In this document: positions 1-5,601 of the stretch, piece after piece | Layout of the letters: each line of letters begins with the position of its first letter | Numbering within the stretch: the stretch's first letter is position 1 | Assembly (NCBI GenBank): GCA_945918815.1 | Contig: CAMEIU010000124.1 | Location: forward strand, 1-6,352 | Source: an uncultured Clostridia bacterium | Lineage (GTDB): Bacteria > Bacillota > Clostridia > Oscillospirales > Oscillospiraceae | Direction of reading: 5' to 3' | Length of the DNA stretch: 6,352 nt | Program-made: the position numbers and the translations under genes | The notes under the pieces: generated by a model | Database searches by the model: none | Seen by the model: the letters and a program-made list of their open reading frames with translations, nothing else | Told to the model about the DNA's origin: nothing

Positions 1-636
1 CTCCGCTGCTCGGTCCATGCTCCGTAAAAGCAATTGGCCCAGGAAGGAGCCCCAGGCGGAGATATGGACGTCCTTCTGTCCCGGGGCCCGCAGTTTGTAG
101 GCCTCACTCATGATGGAGAGCTGTTCCAGCATGACGCCGATGTAGCGGTAGGTTAAAAGCAGCAGGGTGGTGATCAGCCCCGGCACATGGAGCTTTCGGA
201 GGGCGGCGCATAGGGAATCCATGGGGGTGGTGGCGATGAGCAGGAAGGAGGCCATCAGGGAGAAAATGCCCTTGAGCATCAGCGTCACCATGGATACCAC
301 GCCGCCGGTGACGGTCAGGGCTCCCAGCTGTAAGAGAGGCGTGCGGTCCAGAAAGGGATTCACCAGGCCCACGGCGCAGACCAGGGGCAGGACGATCCGC
401 AGCTTGTAGAAGCAAAGCCGCACCGGAATGCCCGCCGCCTGAAACAGCAGCACCGGGTAGAGAACCATGACCACCAGACCGGTCAGGTCGTATTTGGGGA
501 AGGAGACCACGGTCACAATATAGACAATCGTGACCAGCAGCTTGCAGAGGGGATGGAGCCGGTGGACCGGAGAATCCTGCGCCGCCAGAGCGTCCATTTC
601 CCGCAGCTCCGACTGGGCGTTTGATAGTTTGTCCAT
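1..636 (-). CDS. cbiQ: CbiQ/EcfT-type ECF transporter transmembrane component (3' end missing)
   Basis: This is the integral-membrane coupling subunit (T component) of an energy-coupling-factor importer, here most likely for cobalt or nickel because cbiM lies directly upstream. The window holds 212 codons and the frame is open at the left edge. CbiQ proteins are usually about 240-270 residues, so roughly 30-60 are missing. Seen in the translation: an N-terminal SPVHRLHPLCK segment (22-32) typical of CbiQ; hydrophobic helices near 33-46, 51-68, 80-92, 105-136 and 153-170; LRKLHVPG (146-153) and TYRY (162-165), both family-like; and SEAYKLRA (177-184), which resembles the first Ala/Arg coupling motif that contacts the ATPase. 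The second coupling motif should lie past the edge. The ATG at 636 is preceded by GGGGGG five nt upstream, a weak ribosome site. A GTG at 672 would add 12 residues unlike the family. No clear promoter of its own was seen, so it may depend on read-through from cbiM. Confidence 0.9.
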   Translation of the reverse strand, partial: MDKLSNAQSELREMDALAAQDSPVHRLHPLCKLLVTIVYIVTVVSFPKYDLTGLVVMVLYPVLLFQAAGIPVRLCFYKLRIVLPLVCAVGLVNPFLDRTPLLQLGALTVTGGVVSMVTLMLKGIFSLMASFLLIATTPMDSLCAALRKLHVPGLITTLLLLTYRYIGVMLEQLSIMSEAYKLRAPGQKDVHISAWGSFLGQLLLRSMDRAAE

Positions 637-676
637 GGAATCCCCCCAAAAAATGAAATTCGCAGAAAGCACAAAA

Positions 677-830
677 AACGCATGTCATTGTTGTGAAAAT
701 GCTCCTTCCCTGTAGGGCGCGGCGACCCAACGCGCCGTTGGGCAGCAGGTCGCAGGACGCAGGCGCCTACAAGCGGCACGTCCAGTGGCCGTGCCCTACA
801 GGGTGTTTTTTCGCAACAATGACATCCGTT
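677..830. repeat. Composite palindromic element 1 (outer inverted repeat)
   Basis: The outer arms 677-699 and 808-830 are inverted repeats. Left reads AACGCATGTCATTGTTG and continues TGAAAA; the reverse complement of the right reads AACGGATGTCATTGTTG and continues CGAAAA. They enclose the TGTAGGG core repeat at 711-801. The whole spacer between cbiM and cbiQ is therefore mostly one large interrupted palindrome. No transposase and no clear target-site duplication were seen. Confidence 0.7.
711..801 (-). repeat. TGTAGGG core repeat, copy 1 (short form)
   Basis: The element begins TGTAGGGCGCGG (711-722) and ends GGCCGTGCCCTACA (787-800), so its ends are inverted repeats of one another; CCC before and GGG after extend the pairing. 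Inside are a perfect palindrome at 726-742 (CCCAACG-CGC-CGTTGGG) and a near-palindrome at 775-795. Its reverse complement aligns with copy 2 at 2059-2192: 773-801 is identical to 2059-2087 (29 nt), 723-773 aligns with 2087-2137 without gaps (about 40 of 51 identical), and 711-722 matches 2181-2192 exactly. Copy 1 lacks a 43-nt module present in copy 2. It looks like a small non-coding REP- or MITE-like repeat. Confidence 0.8.
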
Positions 831-836
831 ATGGAT

Positions 837-856
837 ACTGCCTTCAATATGGCAGT
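837..856 (-). other. Small hairpin just after cbiM
   Basis: ACTGCC (837-842) pairs with GGCAGT (851-856) around an 8-nt loop, a few nt downstream of the cbiM stop codon on the minus strand. No T run follows directly, so it is not a convincing terminator. It may protect the 3' end of the cbiM message, or be incidental. Confidence 0.35.
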
Positions 857-862
857 CTGATT

Positions 863-1930
863 TTACGCTTTTGCCGTATGTTTTTTCTTTCGGAAGAAAC
901 CGCCCGCCACGCAGACCAAAACGGCCACGGCGGCGACGATGGCGGAGCCCACCAGACCGGAAACCGTGGTACCGGCGGCGCTGTCGCTGCCCGCGAAGGC
1001 GTAGTCCGGCAGGAACGCGGTCTTCTCCTGGATGGCGCCGGCGGTCTCGGCGGCGCTGCTGGAAATGCCGTAGCTTTCCTCGTCCAGGCCCATGTTGTCG
1101 CTGTAGCCCGCTTCGGCGTTACCGAACATGGACCACTCCAGACCGTCGGGATTGGAGCTGGCGAACAGGCTCAGGCCGCCGCCCACCAGGGCGACCACCA
1201 CAGCCAGAATTACCAAGGTAGTTTTGAGAGAGCACTTGCTCTGGACCTGGCCGTCGCCGGTGTTGACGTCCATCAGCAGCTCGGGACGAGACTCATAGAC
1301 AAACAGCAGCACGGCGGTGGTGATCAATCCTTCCACCAGGCCGATGGCCAGATGGATGGGCTGCATGATGCCCACAAACGCGCCGAAGGGCAGCTCGGTG
1401 ACGCCGGAAAGGGAGGTCTCCAGCACCACGGAGAATGCGCCCAGCTGCAAGGTGACAACGCAGCCGAGGATGGAGGCCAGAATGATCTTGCTCCGGCCCG
1501 CGGCCTTGGTCCCCAGCTTGGAGAAGAGCTTGCTCCGCAGGATGGGCCGCCACAATAAATAATAGCCCACAAAGCAGCCGTAGAAAGCCATGTTCCAGAT
1601 GTTGGCCCCGAGGGCTAAGAGTCCGCCGTCGGCAAAGAACAGACATTGGATGGCGAGAATGACCACCATGGACAGGAAGCCGGCCTGGGGTCCCAGCAGG
1701 GCCGACAGAAGCATACCGCCGCACAAATGGCCGGAGGAACCAGTGCCGGGAATGGTGTAGTTGATCATCTGCCCCGCGAAGACCAGGGCGGCGGTCACCG
1801 CCATGGTGGGCAGCTTAGCCGTGGTTTCGTCTTTCCGCAGGGTCTTTACCGAAACGCCAGCCGCCGCGCCGGACGCCACATACATGGTGGCCGCCACCGC
1901 AGGAGCCAGCAACGCATCTGCCATATGCAT
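863..1930 (-). CDS. cbiM: CbiM-type cobalt/nickel ECF transporter component with fused CbiN-like PDGLE domain
   Basis: This 355-residue membrane protein is the substrate-specific subunit of a Co2+/Ni2+ ECF importer. The N-terminus is MHMADALL. In the NikM/CbiM family, His2 at the free N-terminus is a metal ligand, so the start is well fixed; the ATG at 1930 also has GAGGT (1939-1943) eight nt upstream. A second conserved ligand candidate is His68, in the segment PGTGSSGHLCGG (61-72). FFADGGLLALGANIWNMA (98-115) and MQPIHLAIG (189-197) are family-typical. Residues 1 to about 215 form the CbiM core. Residues 237-257 and 322-344 are two further helices flanking an extracytoplasmic loop that contains NPDGLEW (260-266) and LPDYAF (307-312), the signature of the PDGLE/CbiN-like domain. 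The separate small CbiN subunit is thus replaced by a fusion. RKKKHTAKA ends the protein on the positive-inside pattern. cbiQ follows after a structured spacer; moxR and the VWA gene lie upstream on the same strand. Cobalt and nickel cannot be told apart from sequence alone. Confidence 0.93.
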   Translation of the reverse strand: MHMADALLAPAVAATMYVASGAAAGVSVKTLRKDETTAKLPTMAVTAALVFAGQMINYTIPGTGSSGHLCGGMLLSALLGPQAGFLSMVVILAIQCLFFADGGLLALGANIWNMAFYGCFVGYYLLWRPILRSKLFSKLGTKAAGRSKIILASILGCVVTLQLGAFSVVLETSLSGVTELPFGAFVGIMQPIHLAIGLVEGLITTAVLLFVYESRPELLMDVNTGDGQVQSKCSLKTTLVILAVVVALVGGGLSLFASSNPDGLEWSMFGNAEAGYSDNMGLDEESYGISSSAAETAGAIQEKTAFLPDYAFAGSDSAAGTTVSGLVGSAIVAAVAVLVCVAGGFFRKKKHTAKA

Positions 1931-1963
1931 AGAGATTTACCTCGCTTTTCTTGGATTGTCTCT

Positions 1964-1992
1964 ATTGTAACAGGCAATTCTCTCAATTTTAA
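1964..1992 (-). promoter_or_regulatory. Putative sigma-A promoter of cbiM
   Basis: On the minus strand, TTAAAA (1987-1992, four of six to TTGACA) and TACAAT (1964-1969, five of six to TATAAT) are separated by exactly 17 nt. Transcription would start near 1957, giving a leader of about 26 nt that contains little beyond the ribosome site. This leaves no room for a cobalamin or metal riboswitch downstream of this promoter. Confidence 0.55.
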
Positions 1993-1993
1993 G

Positions 1994-2021
1994 CCCCCCC
2001 GGGGGATGTTTTTTGAAAAAA
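1994..2021. promoter_or_regulatory. GC block and A/T palindrome upstream of the cbiM promoter
   Basis: Seven C followed by five G (1994-2005) contain the palindrome CCCCCGGGGG, placed directly upstream of the -35 box. Next to it, TTTTTTGAAAAAA (2009-2021) is a perfect A/T palindrome. The position suits an operator or an UP-like element, but no known regulator site was recognised. Confidence 0.3.
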
Positions 2022-2030
2022 TAGATGAAG

Positions 2031-2225
2031 AAATTGGGATTTGTTGATGTACGGCTTTCTGTAGGGCACGGCCACTGGACGTGCCGCATGCAGGCAGCTG
2101 CATCCTGGAACCAACTGCCAAACGGCGCGTCGGGTCGCGGTCCAGACCGGCCTCTCTTGCCCTTCGGGCAATTCACCTTCCCGCGCCCTACATGGGCGAT
2201 ACATCCCATCGTCAAATCCCAATTT
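2031..2225. repeat. Composite palindromic element 2 (outer inverted repeat)
   Basis: AAATTGGGATTTG followed by TTGATG (2031-2049) is inverted at 2207-2225, whose reverse complement reads AAATTGGGATTTG then ACGATG: 19 positions with two mismatches. These arms enclose core repeat copy 2. Their sequence is unrelated to the outer arms of element 1. The element fills most of the spacer between the VWA stop (2245) and the cbiM promoter. On the minus strand a run of six T (2016-2021) lies about 10 nt past the stem, so it may also terminate the moxR operon, weakly. Confidence 0.65.
2059..2192 (+). repeat. TGTAGGG core repeat, copy 2 (long form)
   Basis: The element starts CTGTAGGGCACGG (2059-2071) and ends CCGCGCCCTACA (2181-2192). 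It is homologous over its whole length to copy 1 at 711-801, in the opposite orientation. It differs by a 43-nt extra module (2138-2180) that holds two small palindromes: CGGTC-CA-GACCG (2138-2149) and TTGCCC-TTC-GGGCAA (2157-2171). No coding capacity or transposase was seen. Confidence 0.8.
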
Positions 2226-2244
2226 TCTGCTTTATCTTTTATGT

Positions 2245-3511
2245 TTATTGAACCAATCTCCTGCATGCTGCCGCCAGGGCGGATAAGGTGCTGCACGGCA
2301 CCATCTGGCACAGGGTCCCGACGGTCTGGATGCTTCTCACATAGGGCCATTTGCTCTCCGGGATGGGATTCATCCAGAGAACCCGGCCCGCCTGCCGCTT
2401 GGCGTCCAGGAGGGCGTTGACGGCCCGGGGCAGGTCGATGGTCTTGGTGTCGGAGAGAATCAGAAGAGTGGCGGAAGGCCCCAAGGCCGCCGGTTTCAGG
2501 CGGCACAGCTTGTCCAGCACGGTTCCCAGGTCTGTGCCTTTTCCGTAGAGGCCGGAGTCCTTCACATAGGTTCGGAACAGGTCCATGTTTTGCAGGGAAA
2601 AGGGGTCCGCCTCAAACAGGTCCTCGGAGAACAGGAAGGTCCGGGAAAAATCCGATGCCTGGTTCAGAGATTGAATAAACCGCAGTGCGAATTCCGAAAA
2701 CTGCATCATGGAGCCGGAAACGTCACACAGCAGCACCAGCTTTTTGCGCCGCTGGTGCTTTCGCTTGTAGTGGAGGCGGTAGAAGCTGCCGCCGGTCTCC
2801 AAGCCGCGCCGGATGGTCCGGCGGAAGTCCAATTGGCCCGTATGGCCCGACTGCTGCCGCTTGGCCGACAGCTCACCGTTGATCTGCCGGGCGACGCCCT
2901 GAATCAGGGAAATGGCCCTGGGAATCTCCGTGTCCTTGAACTGGGAGATGTCCCGGTAGAGCAGGCCCAGCTCCGGGTCCGCCTCCTGGCAGCCCACCCC
3001 GGAGTCCTCCATCTTCATCTGCTGCTCCAATAACGCCCGGGTGAACACCGAGTGGATGAAGTTGCCGTAGAGCTCCGGCGAGCGGTCGATGTTGCCCTGG
3101 TAGCGGGCCATCAGGTCCCGGAGCCGCTGCCGCTCTTCCTCCGGCATGGTGGCGTAGACCTCCCTGAGGTCCTCCCGCAGGTGCATGGGCTCCCCCTGAA
3201 TCCGCAGGTCCTCGTCGGCCTGCTTCCGGGCTGCTTCCAGCTCCGCCTCCCGCTGCATCTGCTCCTGGGCCTGCCGGCGCATGGCTTCCTCGCTGAGAAA
3301 GAAGCCGTCAAAGACATGGTCAAAGGCGTTCTGCTCCTCCCGGGACTTGGCGAATACGGTCCGAAGGGCGGTTTTCACCTGGGTCCGGTCCTGGAATCCC
3401 AGGGAGATGAGAATCTGGCTGGCGTCCGCCGTCTCCTGAGGGCCCACCGTCAGGCCCTCCCGCCGCAGCATCCGGGCAAAGACCGCCAGCTTTTCCAGAT
3501 AGACCGACGGT

Positions 3512-3519
<8 letters not shown>
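2245..3519 (-). CDS. CoxE-like VWA domain protein, partner of the MoxR ATPase
   Basis: This 424-residue soluble protein has a charged N-terminal half and a C-terminal von Willebrand A domain of the CoxE type. The metal-ion-dependent adhesion site (MIDAS) is visible: DVSGS (266-270), a Thr in GKGTD (Thr329), and an Asp in ILSDTK (Asp357), so the metal site looks intact. Residues 77-140 are rich in Glu, Gln and Arg and probably helical or coiled-coil. No signal peptide or membrane helix is seen, which suggests a cytoplasmic location. In known systems, VWA proteins encoded next to MoxR ATPases work with them as ATP-driven chaperones or cofactor-insertion factors, for example CoxE with CoxD in CO dehydrogenase maturation. 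The ATG at 3519 lies inside the moxR stop region (8-nt overlap), with GGAG nine nt upstream, so translation is probably coupled. The target protein is unknown; no CO dehydrogenase or molybdenum hydroxylase gene is in the window. Confidence 0.87.
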
Positions 3520-4405
<886 letters not shown>

Positions 4406-4410
4406 AGGTT

Positions 4411-4415
4411 CCTCC
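4411..4415 (-). promoter_or_regulatory. Shine-Dalgarno site that fixes the moxR start
   Basis: The minus strand reads TTGGAGGAACCT and then ATG. GGAGG five nt before the ATG at 4405 is a strong ribosome site, so the in-frame TTG at 4417 overlaps it and is unlikely to be the start. Confidence 0.8.
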
Positions 4416-4434
4416 AAAGTGGGATTTTGCTTTC

Positions 4435-4463
4435 AGTTTACTCGGAATTTCCCCATTCGTCAA
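4435..4463 (-). promoter_or_regulatory. Putative sigma-A promoter of the moxR-VWA operon
   Basis: On the minus strand, TTGACG (4458-4463, five of six) and TAAACT (4435-4440, four of six) are separated by 17 nt. Transcription would start near 4428, giving a leader of about 23 nt with the GGAGG ribosome site. Confidence 0.55.
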
Positions 4464-4474
4464 TCGGGAAATCC
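4444..4474. promoter_or_regulatory. Inverted repeat over the moxR promoter (operator candidate)
   Basis: On the plus strand, GGAATTTCCC (4444-4453) is mirrored by GGGAAATCC (4466-4474) with a 12-nt gap and one unpaired base. It covers the -35 box and spacer of the moxR promoter, a position suited to a repressor. The regulator is unknown, and the repeat could be chance. Confidence 0.3.
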
Positions 4475-4481
4475 TTCTGGT

Positions 4482-4497
4482 GGCCCGGGAGCGGGCC
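4482..4497. other. GC hairpin between the divergent promoters
   Basis: GGCCCG (4482-4487) pairs with CGGGCC (4492-4497) around a 4-nt loop. No T run follows on either strand. It lies between the divergent moxR and DUF975 promoters. Role unknown. Confidence 0.35.
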
Positions 4498-4509
4498 GTT
4501 CATTGAGCA

Positions 4510-4538
4510 TTGATTTCCGGTTCCGCCTGTGCTATGAT
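4510..4538 (+). promoter_or_regulatory. Putative extended -10 promoter of the DUF975 gene
   Basis: TTGATT (4510-4515) and TATGAT (4533-4538, five of six to TATAAT) are 17 nt apart, with TGC directly before the -10 box (extended -10). The expected start is near 4545, giving a leader of about 29 nt that carries AGGAG at 4561-4565. Confidence 0.6.
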
Positions 4539-4573
4539 GATTTCAGAAAAGAGAATGGAAAGGAGCGATTTCC

Positions 4574-5284
4574 ATGATGCGTGCGGCGGATTTTCGGGCC
4601 AGGGCCAGGGAGGCCCTGCGGGGACATTGGGGCGTGGCCATCGCGGTCGCCCTGGTGGCATCGCTGCTGGGTGGCGGACTGGACATTACCTATAACACGG
4701 CGGCCAACACCGGCGCGGAGAGCACCGGCATCAGCAGCTTTTTGTCCCACGATGTGATGATCTGGATGACGACCCTCTCGGTGGCCATGCTTTTGCTGGC
4801 GTTGTTCATCGGCGGCGTCATGTCCATCGGCTGGGCGGACTTCAATCTGAAGCTGTTAAACCGGCAGAATGTCCGGTTCGGGAACCTGTTTGATCACTTT
4901 TACCGCATCGGCGCCGGTATCTGCCTGGTGCTGCTCCAAAATCTGTTTATCTTTTTGTGGAGCCTGCTGTTTATCATTCCCGGCTTCATCGCGGCCTACC
5001 GTTACGCCATGATGCCCTACCTCATGGCGGAGTTCCCGGAGCTGGGCGCGCTGGACGCCATGCGGGAATCCAAGCGGCTGATGGCGGGCAACAAGTGGCG
5101 GCTGTTTTGCCTGGATCTGAGCTTCCTTGGCTGGGCTCTGGTGAGCGCCCTGACCCTGGGTATCGGAAGCCTCTGGCTGAATCCCTACACCGCGGCGGCC
5201 CGGGCGGCCTTTTATCAGGAGATCTGCCGGGAGGATCAGGCTCGCCGGAACGCCGAAAACCAGTGGCGCGGCCCGGAATATTGA
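4574..5284 (+). CDS. DUF975 family integral membrane protein
   Basis: This 236-residue membrane protein of unknown function matches the DUF975 pattern. It has an N-terminal DFRARAREALRGHWG (6-20), hydrophobic segments near 18-36, 61-87, 112-141 and 177-203, a cytoplasmic-type stretch PGFIAAYRYAMMPYLMAE (136-153), then AMRESKRLMAGNKWRLF (162-178) and LGIGSLWLNPYTAAARAAFY (195-214). The last two blocks are the most conserved part of the family as I know it. The C-terminal tail is polar. AGGAG (4561-4565) lies eight nt before the first ATG; a second ATG follows directly, so either Met may be used. Length is normal for the family. It is probably transcribed alone, with its own promoter and a hairpin terminator. 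Divergence from moxR suggests no functional link. Confidence 0.88.
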   Translation: MMRAADFRARAREALRGHWGVAIAVALVASLLGGGLDITYNTAANTGAESTGISSFLSHDVMIWMTTLSVAMLLLALFIGGVMSIGWADFNLKLLNRQNVRFGNLFDHFYRIGAGICLVLLQNLFIFLWSLLFIIPGFIAAYRYAMMPYLMAEFPELGALDAMRESKRLMAGNKWRLFCLDLSFLGWALVSALTLGIGSLWLNPYTAAARAAFYQEICREDQARRNAENQWRGPEY

Positions 5285-5308
5285 GGCATGAAATTTCAAA
5301 AGAGAACC

Positions 5309-5340
5309 ACAGCCCGGCGAATCTGCGCCGGGCTGTTTGG
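5309..5340 (+). terminator. Intrinsic terminator after the DUF975 gene
   Basis: ACAGCCCGGCG (5309-5319) pairs with CGCCGGGCTGT (5326-5336) around a 6-nt loop, 25 nt after the stop codon. The T run after the stem is short (GTTTGG), so termination may be incomplete, but the 11-bp GC-rich stem is strong. Confidence 0.65.
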
Positions 5341-5363
5341 ACTCTATGCCCTGCTGAGCGAAG

Positions 5364-5433
5364 CTGGGGGGTTGCTGCAAGTTTGCAATTGTACCGAATG
5401 ATCGGTAAAACTGCTTGTCGGTACAACCCCCAG
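5364..5433. repeat. Nested palindrome in the DUF975-lipoprotein spacer
   Basis: CTGGGGGGTTG (5364-5374) is mirrored by CAACCCCCAG (5424-5433), with one G unpaired. Inside it, TTGTACCGA (5389-5397) is mirrored exactly by TCGGTACAA (5418-5426). The two pairings share the right-hand arm end, so they may be alternative or stacked. No coding capacity. The layout recalls the nested palindromes on both sides of cbiM. Confidence 0.6.
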
Positions 5434-5434
5434 T

Positions 5435-5506
5435 CACGGCTTCGCCGTGCCAGCCCCCTGTAGGGGCGGCTAATAGCCGCCCGCATGGGGTACGAGAGTG
5501 CGTACC
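5435..5506. repeat. Cluster of small hairpins with a TGTAGGG motif
   Basis: Four consecutive inverted repeats are seen: CACGGC-TTC-GCCGTG (5435-5449), CCCC-TGTA-GGGG (5455-5466), GGGCGGCT-AAT-AGCCGCCC (5464-5482) and GGTACG-AGAGTG-CGTACC (5489-5506). The CCCTGTAGGGGCGG segment (5456-5469) resembles the ends of the repeats flanking cbiM. This is probably a mosaic of intergenic repeat units, as is common in Oscillospiraceae-type genomes. Confidence 0.6.
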
Positions 5507-5601
5507 AAACCGTCGAATTCCAATTTTTCTTGCGAACCGCCGCCGCTTTTTTTCGTCTATATCAGTAGAGGGAGTTCTCCCAAGCGGATGGAGGAATAAC
5601 T
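5507..5601 (+). other. Leader region of the lipoprotein gene
   Basis: This AT-richer stretch has a run of seven T (5547-5553), TATATC (5558-5563) as a possible -10 box without a well-spaced -35, and the imperfect palindrome GGGAGTTCTCCC (5570-5581) just before the ribosome site. A promoter is likely here, but its exact position is not supported. Confidence 0.3.

Larger units (their letters stand above)
673..830 (-). terminator. Possible terminator/attenuator between cbiM and cbiQ
   Basis: Read on the minus strand after cbiM, the long imperfect stem formed by 808-830 and 677-699 (about 23 positions, two mismatches) is followed at once by six T (673-678). That is the layout of an intrinsic terminator or attenuator, although the stem is AT-rich and its loop carries a 90-nt structured repeat. 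If it works, it would reduce expression of cbiQ relative to cbiM. Function is inferred from layout only. Confidence 0.35.

Noticed and set aside
104..730. 208-residue open frame on the minus strand
   Set aside because: It overlaps cbiQ in another frame and has low-complexity Gly/Pro/His/Arg composition typical of a shadow frame in GC-rich DNA.
677..830. Insertion sequence
   Set aside because: The element is only about 150 nt long with no transposase and no clear target duplication; at most it is a non-autonomous repeat.
785..1558. 257-residue open frame on the plus strand opposite cbiM
   Set aside because: It is rich in Gly, Gln and His with no recognisable domain, and it is antisense to the clear cbiM gene.
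2059..2087. GCCACTG within repeat copy 2 resembles a conserved piece of the cobalamin riboswitch
   Set aside because: It is on the strand opposite to cbiM, is part of a palindrome repeated at 773-801, and none of the other riboswitch motifs (such as the B12 box) is nearby.
4856..5437. 193-residue open frame on the minus strand opposite the DUF975 gene
   Set aside because: No family pattern and no good ribosome site, and it covers a well-supported membrane protein gene on the other strand.
5435..5506. CRISPR array
   Set aside because: The units are different hairpins, not identical direct repeats separated by spacers of equal length.
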